Assembly (NCBI GenBank): GCA_028695735.1 | Contig: JAQVIJ010000008.1 | Coordinates: 1 to 38,524 of the forward strand | Origin: Deltaproteobacteria bacterium | GTDB lineage: Bacteria > Desulfobacterota > Dissulfuribacteria > Dissulfuribacterales > DYLC01 | Length of the DNA stretch: 38,524 bases | Direction of reading: 5' to 3' | Part shown: positions 1 to 6,306 of the stretch, in pieces | Layout of the letters: each line of letters opens with the position of its first letter | Numbering within the stretch: position 1 is the stretch's first letter | The notes under the pieces: generated by a model | The model's input: only the letters and a program-made list of their open reading frames with translations | Told to the model about the DNA's origin: nothing | The model's database searches: none | Program-made: the position numbers and the translations under genes

Positions 1-19
1 GCAATGACAGACTAGAGAA

Positions 20-79
20 AAAGGACAGTCACTTTCTTGCACAACAATTTTAATCAAATCTTTATAAGAGATTATTTTT
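20..79 (+). repeat. Left flank of the transposase element
   Basis: This AT-rich leader in front of the transposase carries a GGACAGTCAC motif at about 23-32. Almost the same 60 nt recur at 2616-2680, where the transposase gene is missing. Shorter relatives of the motif occur near 1770, 1908, 3861 and 10430. The first bases of the window (GCAATGACA) look like the tail of the short ATTGC...GCAAT hairpin repeat seen whole at 1717. I infer that this is the left end, or a recognition segment, of the element that carries the transposase. The exact terminus is not defined. Confidence 0.6.
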
Positions 80-1093
80 ATGACACGTTCTCGAAAAGAG
101 TTAGTTTCTCTCTCAGATACATCTTGGTATCACTGTGTAAGTCGTTGTGTTCGTAAGGCATTTTTGTGTGGTGTAGAAAAGGGTAGTGGTGGAGATTATA
201 GACATCGTAGGCAATGGATAGTTGAGCGGATGAAGTTTTTGTCTTCTATATTTGCCATTGATATAGCCTGCTATGCTATTATGAGTAACCATTATCACCT
301 TATAGTGCATATAGACAAAGAGCGTGCCTTTTCTTGGAGTCAAGATGAGGTATTATTGCGTTGGTCTAATGTATCAACAGTTCCGTTAATATGTGCTCGT
401 TATATTTCCTTTCGTTCAGAGATGAGTGAGAGTGAGTTACGAAGAGTTGGTGAATTAGTGGAAGATTATCGTAATAGGTTGTATGATCTTTCGTGGTTTA
501 TGAAGTTTTTAAATGAGTATATTGCCAAACGTGCGAATCAAGAAGATGGTGTGCGTGGTCATTTTTGGGAGGGTCGTTATAAAAGTCAGGCATTGTTGGA
601 TGAGAGAGCGCTTTTGGCAGCGATGGTCTATGTGGACTTAAATCCTATTAGGGCAGGTATTGCAACGACCCCTGAGAACTCTGAGTTTACCTCTATTTGT
701 GATCGCATACAAACAGTTAAGCATGTGAATGAGTTGATAGCAGTAAATAGTGGTTTAGAGACTGAGGATAACAAATGTTTTTTAATGCCTTTTGATGGTA
801 CGGGGAGTGTTTCCTGGGCAATTCCGTATGTATTTGAGGATTATTTAGAGTTGGTGGATTGGACTGGTCGTGCCGTACGAGAGGATAAGCGTGGTTTTAT
901 TGACGATCGTCAGCCTAAAATTTTGCAGCGTCTTGGTATCAATGGCGAGAGTTTTATAGAGTATGCCATCAGTTTTTTGAAGGAATTTGGCCATGCAGTG
1001 GCGGTGCCAGAGCATTTGGTGGATTTGTGTGTGAAGCGAAATCAGCGGTATCTAAAGGGCATGAGGGCATCGCGCAAATTATTTGAAGGCTGA
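80..1093 (+). CDS. REP-associated tyrosine (IS200-like, Y1) transposase
   Basis: A 337-residue protein of the Y1/HUH transposase superfamily, larger RAYT-like branch. The metal-binding motif is visible as SNHYHLIVHI around residues 69-78, the HUH position with Tyr as middle residue. The conserved helix NEYIAKRANQ near 143-152 should hold the nucleophilic Tyr. It is followed by the family block GHFWEGRYKSQ and then YVDLNPIRAGI around 192-202. Enzymes of this class cut and rejoin single-stranded DNA at hairpins and need no DDE triad. The gene is AT-rich compared with the housekeeping genes here and reads intact from ATG at 80. It is directly followed by a ~505-bp structured repeat (1184-1688), and a gene-less copy of its flanks lies at 2616-2742. 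Both facts fit an active or recently active element. The link to the repeats is inference. Confidence 0.88.
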   Translation: MTRSRKELVSLSDTSWYHCVSRCVRKAFLCGVEKGSGGDYRHRRQWIVERMKFLSSIFAIDIACYAIMSNHYHLIVHIDKERAFSWSQDEVLLRWSNVSTVPLICARYISFRSEMSESELRRVGELVEDYRNRLYDLSWFMKFLNEYIAKRANQEDGVRGHFWEGRYKSQALLDERALLAAMVYVDLNPIRAGIATTPENSEFTSICDRIQTVKHVNELIAVNSGLETEDNKCFLMPFDGTGSVSWAIPYVFEDYLELVDWTGRAVREDKRGFIDDRQPKILQRLGINGESFIEYAISFLKEFGHAVAVPEHLVDLCVKRNQRYLKGMRASRKLFEG

Positions 1094-1181
1094 GAAAAAG
1101 GCCAGTCCATATTCTAATGCCAACACAGCAAAAGGACGGACAGACACATTTCTGCTCAACTTTTTTAATTAAATCTCTTGG
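1094..1181 (+). repeat. Right flank of the transposase element
   Basis: This gene-free tail after the transposase contains a degenerate copy of the GGACAGTCAC-type motif near 1092-1110. From 1124 on (CACAGCAAAAGGACGGACAG) the sequence recurs almost exactly at 2684-2742. In both places it runs straight into a composite repeat. It is probably the right end of the RAYT element. Confidence 0.6.
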
Positions 1182-1183
1182 GT

Positions 1184-1688
1184 GACAGCGGTGAAGCATT
1201 TGTTCCATGCGGCGCATAACTGCCATCCCTGGCAGTATGCGCCGCCGGCGCCCTCGTGGCGCCTATTTCACAAACACTCCACCACTGCCGCCCTCTCCAT
1301 CCCTACGGAACTCTCTATTCATAATGGATTCCCTATTACTTTTTTTGTAATTTCCTGAATAGAGGATTGCCCTGCTGTGATAAGGAGCCGGCACTTCTGC
1401 CAATAAAAAAGGTGGAATTGGCCTTCACCCTCTATTAACCAAAGTTCAAAGGCTATGTGCTGGTTTGAAGTGTCGGTTACGGTTGGACATGGGGTTTCAG
1501 AAAGGGTGTTAAGCAAAGTTCAGGGGATCTATGCCTTTTTTAAGCGACTTCTGATGTAGGATGTGGAGGTGGGGAAGGGCGAGGGCAGCCGGTGTTTGTG
1601 GAATAGGCGCCACGAGGGCGCCGGCCCCACATCTCCGCCATGGAGGGCGGTTATGTGGGGCATGGAACAAATATCGGCTGCCCTCGCC
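1184..1688. repeat. Composite structured repeat, copy A
   Basis: About 505 bp made of two ~110-nt structured units in inverted orientation (1184-1293 and 1578-1688) around a ~285-bp spacer. Each unit has an outer stem of ~23 bp, a short hairpin built on GGCGCC, and a longer hairpin. In the left unit the long hairpin is GCGGCGCATA/TATGCGCCGC. In the right unit it is CCCCACAT/ATGTGGGG with CCGCC/GGCGG inside. No convincing gene lies inside. The spacer holds two direct repeats of the TTAACCAAAGTTCA type near 1436 and 1509. It lies immediately downstream of the transposase. Close copies are at 2746-3250, 9823-10329 and 10492-10925. Boundaries are approximate. Confidence 0.85.
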
Positions 1689-1716
1689 TAAAAACAAAAA
1701 CATGTTATTACTGGGG

Positions 1717-1738
1717 ATTGCTTCGCTTCGCTCGCAAT
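1717..1738. repeat. Short palindrome ATTGC...GCAAT
   Basis: A 22-nt hairpin of the GATTGCTTCGC...GCAATGACA type. The same motif follows composite repeats C and D at 10359-10380 and 10955-10976, and its tail forms the first bases of the window. It is a widely scattered chromosomal repeat type in many bacteria. Here it always follows the right unit of a composite repeat by ~30 bp. Confidence 0.7.
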
Positions 1739-1781
1739 GACAACCGCTTGTACCATCGCAAGAACAAAAGGACAGTCACAT

Positions 1782-1839
1782 TCTCCGCCATGGAGGGCGG
1801 TTATGTGGGGCATGAAACAAATATCGGCTGCTCATCGCC
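1782..1839. repeat. Fragment of the composite repeat (right-unit half)
   Basis: About 58 bp matching only the distal half of the right structured unit: the hairpin CCGCC...GGGCGG, then GGCATGAAACAAATATCGGC. It is joined directly to a GGACAGTCAC motif at 1770. The outer-stem partner and the GGCGCC hairpin are missing, so this is a truncated unit. The junction suggests rearrangement or one-ended insertion. Confidence 0.7.
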
Positions 1840-1902
1840 AACACAGAAGAACACAGAAAAAGAACGCTTTGGCGACCTGGGCAACCGCCTGTACCAAAGA
1901 AC

Positions 1903-1970
1903 AAAAGGACAGTCACATTCTTGAGCAATAATTTTAATCAAATTTTCTAATCTACGAAAATTATTTTTCA
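1903..1970 (+). repeat. GGACAGTCAC-type AT-rich repeat, copy 1
   Basis: A 68-bp AT-rich segment starting with AAAAGGACAGTCACATTCTT. A second 68-bp copy at 3855-3922 differs at only a few positions. It resembles the left flank of the transposase (20-79) and may be a solo end of a related element. It lies between repeat A and the first parDE copy. Confidence 0.65.
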
Positions 1971-2128
1971 TTGATTTTTCCCTTGTCTTTCCCCATTTTT
2001 AGTCCTACATTGTTCTTATGAATTATTTTTATGCCATTTGGTGTTGTATGACCAAGGTTTTTTGACTTTATGGTTGTTTCTTTATGACATTTTGTGTATT
2101 CGAAGAAGGTTTTTAAGGGAGGTATGTC

Positions 2129-2434
2129 ATGCCTAAGATTGCTGATGAGATGACCTGTAGTGTAGTCCTGACGGACAGCCAGGCAAGATTTGTGAAGCAG
2201 ATGGTGTCCAGTGGCCATTATCAGAACGCCAGCGAGGTGCTGAGAGATGGGCTTTGCCTCCTTCAGGAGCGTGAGGCCGAATGTGCAGCAGCTAAACTTG
2301 CTGAGCTGCGTGAGGCTGTTGCCGTTGGCATCGCTGATGTTGAGGCAGGGCGTTACACTGAATTCAACGATGTTGCATCCCTGCGTTCTCATATAAATAA
2401 TATTGGCAAGCGTGTGCTGGCAAAATCCGAATGA
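2129..2434 (+). CDS. parD: ParD-family antitoxin, copy 1
   Basis: A 101-residue protein of the ParD/CopG-like ribbon-helix-helix antitoxin family. The N-terminal third carries the DNA-binding fold (SVVLTDSQARFVKQMV), followed by the family motif YQNASEVLRDGL. The C-terminal half is the toxin-neutralising tail. The ribosome binding site GGGAGG precedes the ATG. The stop codon overlaps the start of the ParE-type toxin in an ATGA arrangement, typical of translational coupling. ParD proteins bind their own promoter and block ParE. A second intact copy at 4730-5032 is nearly identical; this copy has one extra in-frame Ala codon. The paired toxin is truncated by an inserted element, so this antitoxin is now an orphan unless it acts in trans. 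Confidence 0.87.
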   Translation: MPKIADEMTCSVVLTDSQARFVKQMVSSGHYQNASEVLRDGLCLLQEREAECAAAKLAELREAVAVGIADVEAGRYTEFNDVASLRSHINNIGKRVLAKSE

Positions 2435-2615
2435 GTGGCTGGACGGTACGCCTCACCCATCAAGCTGCTCAAGATATCGAGGATATCCTCCATTGGACAT
2501 TTGAGCGATTTGGGCCGTTGCAGATGGCTGCTTATGCTGATGTCATCAATGATGCGTTAGATGCATTGGTTAAATGGCCTCATCTGCTCGACGCGCGCAG
2601 GCGTCCTGAATTAGG
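2431..2615 (+). pseudogene. parE: ParE-family toxin, truncated by an insertion
   Basis: The first ~62 codons encode a ParE/RelE-fold toxin (MSGWTVRLTHQAAQDIEDIL, then YADVINDALDALVKWP). Homology to the second copy stops after codons for PELG at about 2615. From there the sequence is the left flank of the miniature transposase element, which adds a few foreign codons and a stop at 2643. The missing part includes the C-terminal strands (HLVVFRVYEKG and beyond in copy 2) that ParE-family toxins need. The toxin is therefore very likely inactive. No remainder of this copy reappears on the far side of the insertion. Confidence 0.83.
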
Positions 2616-2742
2616 ACTAGAAAAAGGACAGTCACTTTCTTGAACAACATTTTTAATCAAATCTTTATAAGAGATTATTTTTATCACAGCAAAAGGACGG
2701 ACAGACACATTTCTGCTCAACTTTTTTAATTAAATCTCCTGG
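2616..2742 (+). mobile_element. Miniature derivative of the RAYT element (gene deleted)
   Basis: The left ~65 bp match the transposase leader at 20-79, ending in GAGATTATTTTTA. The right ~58 bp match 1124-1181, starting CACAGCAAAAGGACGG. The ~1.04 kb in between, meaning the whole transposase gene, is absent. This is the structure expected of a non-autonomous internally deleted copy. It interrupts the ParE toxin gene and runs directly into composite repeat B, just as the full element runs into repeat A. The junction lies at a short shared CAC. Confidence 0.78.
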
Positions 2743-2745
2743 GGC

Positions 2746-3250
2746 GTCAGCGGTGAAGCATTTGTTCCATGCGTCGCATAACTGCCATCCCTGGCAGGAT
2801 GCGCCGCCGGCGCCCTCGTGGCGCCTATTTCACAAACACTCCACCACTGCCGCCCTCTCCATCCCTACGGAACTCTCTATTCATAATGGATTCCCTATTC
2901 CTTTTTTTGTAATTTCCTGAATAGAGGATTGCCCTGCTGTGATAAGGAGCCGGCACTTCTGCCAATAAAAAAGGTGGAATTGGCCTTCACCCTCTATTAA
3001 CCAAAGTTCAAAGGCTATGTGCTGGTTTGAAGTGTCGGTTACGGTTGGGCGTGGGGTTTCAGAAAGGGTGTTAAGCAAAGTTCAGGGGATCTATGCCTTT
3101 TTTAAGCGACTTCTGATGTAGGATGTGGAGGTGGGGGAGGGCGAGGGCAGCCGGTGTTTGTGGAATAGGCGCCAGGAGGGCGCCGGCCCCACATTACCGC
3201 CATGGAGGGCGGTTATGTGGGGCATGAAACAAATATCGGCTACCCTCGCC
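2746..3250. repeat. Composite structured repeat, copy B
   Basis: About 505 bp, nearly identical to copy A along its whole length, spacer included. The left unit is about 2746-2855 and the right unit about 3140-3250. The few differences from copy A include CACGAGG versus CAGGAGG in the loop of the GGCGCC hairpin. The preceding ~60 bp are shared with copy A too, so A and B probably duplicated or moved together with the transposase right flank. Confidence 0.85.
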
Positions 3251-3273
3251 CCAAAAACAACAACATGTTATTA

Positions 3274-3373
3274 TGTAGTCCTGACGGACAGCCAGGCAAG
3301 ATTTGTGAAGCAGATGGTGTACAGTGGCCATTATCAGAACGCCAGCGAGGTGCTGAGAGATGGGCTTTGCCTC
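3274..3373 (+). pseudogene. ParD antitoxin gene fragment, copy 2
   Basis: A 100-bp piece matching parD from the codons for VVLTDSQARF to those for GLCL, cut at both ends. It lacks the start codon, upstream region and C-terminal half. The left junction is 23 bp past the end of composite repeat B; the right junction leads into the hicBA upstream region. It shows that a third copy of the parDE locus once existed or was shuffled here. Confidence 0.8.
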
Positions 3374-3440
3374 TGGTTTCTGTCGTCCTGGGCGAAGGGG
3401 TTATCTATTACGACATAATAAAAAAGGTAGGTGATAAATA

Positions 3441-3665
3441 ATGAAAGAAAAATTAACAGCCATATTTCAAAAATCGCCGTATGGATATATTGGTTTTGTA
3501 AAAGAACTCCCCGGAGCAAACACACAAGGCACAACCCTTGAAGAGACAAGAAAGAATTTAATTGAAGCCATTCAGCTTATTTTAGATGCTAACAGGCAAC
3601 TTTTTGAAGAAGAATTTAAAGATATTGAAATTATAAAAGAAGAGTTTGGAGTGGTAACGGTTTGA
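3441..3665 (+). CDS. hicB: HicB-family antitoxin
   Basis: A 74-residue protein with the short HicB fold: an N-terminal strand block (LTAIFQKSPYGYIGFVKELP) and the family motif GANTQGTTLEETRKNLIEAI. This length is typical of the compact HicB type that lacks a separate DNA-binding tail. HicB neutralises the HicA mRNA interferase by forming a complex with it. The stop codon overlaps the hicA start by 4 bp, indicating one coupled transcript. The gene is AT-rich compared with the chromosome core, as often seen for mobile toxin-antitoxin modules. A strong intrinsic terminator follows hicA at 3932. Confidence 0.9.
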   Translation: MKEKLTAIFQKSPYGYIGFVKELPGANTQGTTLEETRKNLIEAIQLILDANRQLFEEEFKDIEIIKEEFGVVTV

Positions 3666-3847
3666 AACGAAAAGATTTAATTCGACATCTTGAATTAAAT
3701 AAATGCGAATTCTTACGAGAAGGGGCCAATCATACGGTATATGTGAATCGAAAGAAAGGTAAAGCAAGCACCGTTCCCCGTCATAGAGAGCTTGATGAGT
3801 GTCTTGTCATAAAAATATGTAAAGATCTTGAAATACCTAAACCATGA
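3662..3847 (+). CDS. hicA: HicA-family toxin (mRNA interferase)
   Basis: A 61-residue protein with the dsRBD-like HicA fold. It begins MKRKDLIRHLELNKCEFLRE. The conserved HicA signature with the catalytic His is seen as GANHTVYVN, followed by the STVPRHRELDECLVIKICKD block. HicA cleaves mRNA independently of the ribosome and arrests growth when HicB is degraded. The order antitoxin-first (hicB-hicA) is a known variant. The gene appears intact. The His and the C-terminal motif are present, so activity is plausible. Confidence 0.9.
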   Translation: MKRKDLIRHLELNKCEFLREGANHTVYVNRKKGKASTVPRHRELDECLVIKICKDLEIPKP

Positions 3848-3854
3848 TTTACAC

Positions 3855-3922
3855 AAAATGCCAGTCACATTCTTGAGCAATAATTTTAATCAAATTTTCT
3901 AATCCACGAAAATCATTTTTCA
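3855..3922 (+). repeat. GGACAGTCAC-type AT-rich repeat, copy 2
   Basis: A second copy of the 68-bp segment at 1903-1970, with the motif slightly degenerate (TGCCAGTCAC). The two copies bracket the first parDE locus, the miniature element, repeat B and hicBA. That ~1.9-kb block could therefore have moved or recombined as a unit; this is inference. Confidence 0.65.
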
Positions 3923-3931
3923 TAGCAAAAG

Positions 3932-3970
3932 AGTACTGTTGGATTGCGGCTCCAGCGGTACTATTTTTTT
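3932..3970 (+). terminator. Intrinsic terminator after hicBA
   Basis: A 12-bp stem (AGTACTGTTGGA with TCCAGCGGTACT, two G-U pairs, 7-nt loop) is followed by A and seven T on the + strand. It ends at the 3' end of the convergent mazF gene and would stop hicBA transcription before it runs antisense into mazF. Confidence 0.82.
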
Positions 3971-4295
3971 ATTTCGCTATCCCCAAAAATAAGGCCAAAC
4001 ACCGCTCAATCTGTACCAGTGCATCCACATCAATGTGTCCGAATGCTGGCCCTACCTTATCGCGCCTTACGGTCATGATCTTGTCCACCATCACCTGCGA
4101 AGGCTTTTTTAAGCCATTTTCGGAATTCGGCTGGAGTGTAATCCGCAGTAACGGCGCCTCAACAAGAGTACTAGTGATAGGCAACAGTGTTACGCTCGTG
4201 TGCTCACTGAACAGATCAGCCTGAATTACCAAGGCAGGTCTTGGTTTACCAAAGTCGCCTTGCATGGCGACGGTCACAAGATCGCCGCGCATCAT
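3969..4295 (-). CDS. mazF: MazF/PemK-family toxin (endoribonuclease)
   Basis: A 108-residue protein of the MazF/PemK/CcdB-like fold. It starts MMRGDLVTVAMQGDFGKPRP, the typical RGD(I/L)(V/W)...GKPRP entry of this family, followed by ALVIQAD and later the MVDKIMTVRRDKVG strand. The last segment ends in the usual C-terminal helix (VQIERCLALFLG). Members cleave single-stranded RNA at short sequences. The start overlaps the stop of the upstream antitoxin by 4 bp, so the two are coupled. The gene is intact and of typical length. Target specificity cannot be read from the sequence. Confidence 0.9.
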   Translation of the reverse strand: MMRGDLVTVAMQGDFGKPRPALVIQADLFSEHTSVTLLPITSTLVEAPLLRITLQPNSENGLKKPSQVMVDKIMTVRRDKVGPAFGHIDVDALVQIERCLALFLGIAK

Positions 4296-4513
4296 ACCGT
4301 CCAGCCATCCACATCCGCCAAGGCAGCATCCATGAATTGCTGTATGGTAGCGTCAGCGCTGTCGGCCTGGGCCACCAGACGACATTGACGACGGCACTCC
4401 TCTTGAAAGCCTGGGCGACGGGTATCCGGCACCCAGATCTGCACAGGACGTAGCCCGGCCATGCGTAACGCCTCGCGGTGCTTTTGCACTCGTTGATTAA
4501 CAGGTGTTGCCAT
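4292..4513 (-). CDS. MazE-type antitoxin (DUF3018-like)
   Basis: A 73-residue protein starting MATPVNQRVQKHREALRMAG and continuing LRPVQIWVPDTRRPGF. This matches the small antitoxin family that precedes MazF/PemK toxins in proteobacteria. The N-terminal basic helix probably binds DNA and the acidic C-terminus (ATIQQFMDAALADVDGW) wraps the toxin. A good ribosome binding site (GGAGG, 8 nt spacing) precedes the ATG. A promoter with two direct repeats lies just upstream (4544-4572), which fits autoregulation by the antitoxin or the complex. The assignment rests on pattern and on the MazF neighbour. Confidence 0.85.
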   Translation of the reverse strand: MATPVNQRVQKHREALRMAGLRPVQIWVPDTRRPGFQEECRRQCRLVAQADSADATIQQFMDAALADVDGWTV

Positions 4514-4543
4514 CCGTTAAACCTCCGTTAAGTTATTTGTGAC

Positions 4544-4572
4544 ACTATACATGCAAACGTAGTTACATGCAA
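4544..4572 (-). promoter_or_regulatory. mazEF promoter with direct-repeat operator
   Basis: On the - strand, a -35 box TTGCAT (4572-4567) and a -10 box TATAGT (4549-4544) are separated by 17 bp. The 9-mer TTGCATGTA occurs twice, 16 bp apart, at 4572-4564 and 4556-4548, overlapping the -35 and the -10 respectively. That placement is ideal for repression by a bound antitoxin. Confidence 0.7.
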
Positions 4573-4582
4573 CAGAAGGGTA

Positions 4583-4610
4583 ATTCCGGGGACAGTATAT
4601 TTAATTATTT
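4583..4610 (+). repeat. GGGGACAGT-type motif
   Basis: ATTCCGGGGACAGTATATTT followed by AATTATTT. It resembles the GGACAGTCAC motifs around the transposase and is of a type commonly found beside IS200-like transposase genes. It sits between mazE and the second parDE copy. Only weak conclusions are possible. Confidence 0.4.
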
Positions 4611-4729
4611 CATCTTTATGTCAGCTATTTCTGCCTTGCCTTTCCACATTTTTCAGCCTACATTGACTTTACGGTTGTTTCTTTATGACATTTTGTGTAT
4701 TCGAAGAAGGTTTTTAAGGGAGGTATGTC

Positions 4730-5032
4730 ATGCCTAAGATTGCTGATGAGATGACCTGTAGTGTAGTCCTGACGGACAGCCAGGCAAGATTTGTGAAGCA
4801 GATGGTGTCCAGTGGCCATTATCAGAACGCCAGCGAGGTGCTGAGAGATGGGCTTTGCCTCCTTCAGGAGCGTGAGGCTGAATGTGCAGCTAAACTTGCT
4901 GAGCTGCGTGAGGCTGTTGCCGTTGGCATCGCTGATATTGAGGCAGGGCGTTACACTGAATTCAACGATGTTGCATCCCTGCGATCTCATATAAATAGTA
5001 TTGGCAAGCGTGTGCTGGCAAAATCCGAATGA
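4730..5032 (+). CDS. parD: ParD-family antitoxin, copy 3
   Basis: A 100-residue protein nearly identical to the antitoxin at 2129-2434, with one Ala fewer in the AAK segment and a few substitutions. The upstream ~60 bp are also duplicated, including the GGGAGG ribosome binding site. Copy 1 additionally has ~50 bp further upstream that are absent here. The stop overlaps the start of the degraded ParE toxin in an ATGA arrangement. The ribbon-helix-helix region (VVLTDSQARFVKQMV) and YQNASEVLRDGL are intact. Both full antitoxin copies stay open while both toxins are broken. Confidence 0.87.
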   Translation: MPKIADEMTCSVVLTDSQARFVKQMVSSGHYQNASEVLRDGLCLLQEREAECAAKLAELREAVAVGIADIEAGRYTEFNDVASLRSHINSIGKRVLAKSE

Positions 5033-5371
5033 ATGGCTGGATGGTACGCCTCACCCATCAAGCTGCTCAAGATATCGAGAATATCCTCCATTGGACATTT
5101 GAGCGATTTGGGCCGTTGCAGATGGCTGCTTATGCTGATGTCATCAATGATGAGATGCATTGGTTAAATGGCCTCATCTGCTCGACGCGCGCAGGCGTCC
5201 TGAATTAGGTGATGCTGTGGCTACATTACATGTGGCTCGTCAGGGTCGCAAGGGGCGTCATTTGGTGGTCTTTCGTGTTTATGAAAAAGGCCCCGCGTCA
5301 TTGAGGTGCTGCGCATCCTGCATGACAGTATGGATTTGCCACGGCATTTTATTTCTAATGCTAAGGGGTAA
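5029..5371 (+). pseudogene. parE: ParE-family toxin with two frameshifts
   Basis: The gene opens in frame (MNGWMVRLTHQAAQDIENIL). Compared with copy 1, four bases are missing after codons for DVIND (near 5152), which shifts the frame into an early stop. The downstream frame is visible from 5160 on (VKWPHLLDARRRPELGDAVA, then HLVVFRVYEKG). A second shift follows near 5292, after which the normal ending (VIEVLRILHDSMDLPRHF) reads to TAA at 5369-5371. With both shifts corrected the product would be a full-length ParE. As written it is inactive. This copy preserves the 3' half that copy 1 lost. Confidence 0.85.
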
Positions 5372-5408
5372 GAAAAAGTTCAGTAAAACAAAAAAGACCA
5401 GACGGCTG

Positions 5409-6266
5409 TCAGCTGTTTTCCAGTCTGTCAAAACGCATCTGGGCGATCTGATCTGATATGAGCCCCATCAGGAAGATCATCACAGACACACTGAAAAGCA
5501 GCATCGACATGGTTGTAAAGCGATGAAATGCGAGGTAGGTATAGCAATAATATCCCCCTCCCAGCATGAAAAAAATAAGGCTCAGGGGTAGAAAGATGCG
5601 AAGCGGCGAGCAGATAGTGGCTATGCGCAGAATGATGATGATGAACCTGAATCCATCTTCGAGGATGCGTATCTTGCTCTTGTCGCCGGCCCTTTTTCGC
5701 ACTTGAATGGGGACATATTTGATGGTCAGGCCGCTTCGAATATAGGATAAGGTGCTGGTGGTGGGGTATGAAAAGGTGTTAGGAAACAGATAAAGGTATT
5801 TCAACACCTCTTTTCTGTGAAAGATGCGGAATCCGGAGGTAAGGTCCTGAATCTCAAACTTGGCCACGTAACTTGCCAGCTTGTTGAAGCACCAGTTGGC
5901 CACGCGCCTTGCCATAGATGCCTGCCCATGTCCGTCTCGCGCACCCACCACCAGATCGTATGAAGAGGCATGCTCCAATAATGCCTTAATATCATTCGGG
6001 TCATGCTGGCCGTCTCCGTCCATGAGGATCACTATGTCGCCCGAGGCCCTGCGAATGCCTGTCTTGACAGCGGCCCCGTTTCCTATGTTGTAGGGGTGAT
6101 TCACTACGTAAGCGCCCGCACGTGCGGCCTCCTCAGAGGTGTTGTCGCTGCTGCCGTCATTTACGACTATAATCTCCATTTCGGGATACATGGAGCGCAG
6201 CCCGGAGACGGTTTGAAAGATAGTTCTTGCTTCGTTGTATGCGGGAATTACGATTGAAATCTTCAA
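5409..6266 (-). CDS. GT2 glycosyltransferase (dolichyl-phosphate mannose synthase-like) with C-terminal membrane segments
   Basis: A 285-residue GT-A fold family 2 glycosyltransferase. The nucleotide-sugar site is clear: IVIPAYNEA at the N-terminus, VVNDGSSDNT near 34-43, GNGAAVKTGI, and the metal-binding DGDGQHDP around 83-90. The acceptor-side block SGFRIFHRKEV follows. Two hydrophobic segments near the C-terminus (about residues 225-245 and 253-270) anchor it in the membrane. Such enzymes usually transfer a sugar from a nucleotide sugar to polyprenyl phosphate or a lipid-linked glycan at the cytoplasmic face. The gene lies downstream of tRNA-Phe on the same strand. Donor and acceptor cannot be told from the sequence. 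Confidence 0.9.
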   Translation of the reverse strand: MKISIVIPAYNEARTIFQTVSGLRSMYPEMEIIVVNDGSSDNTSEEAARAGAYVVNHPYNIGNGAAVKTGIRRASGDIVILMDGDGQHDPNDIKALLEHASSYDLVVGARDGHGQASMARRVANWCFNKLASYVAKFEIQDLTSGFRIFHRKEVLKYLYLFPNTFSYPTTSTLSYIRSGLTIKYVPIQVRKRAGDKSKIRILEDGFRFIIIILRIATICSPLRIFLPLSLIFFMLGGGYYCYTYLAFHRFTTMSMLLFSVSVMIFLMGLISDQIAQMRFDRLENS

Positions 6267-6306
6267 AGCATGCGTATGTTGAGGCTGAAAGACGGCAGGT
6301 ATGATA

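Noticed and set aside
1640-1931. Short + strand frames through the right unit of repeat A and the following palindrome
   Set aside because: They are translations of structured repeats (for example EGGYVGHGTNIG) that reappear with every repeat copy. They have no ribosome site and no coding character.
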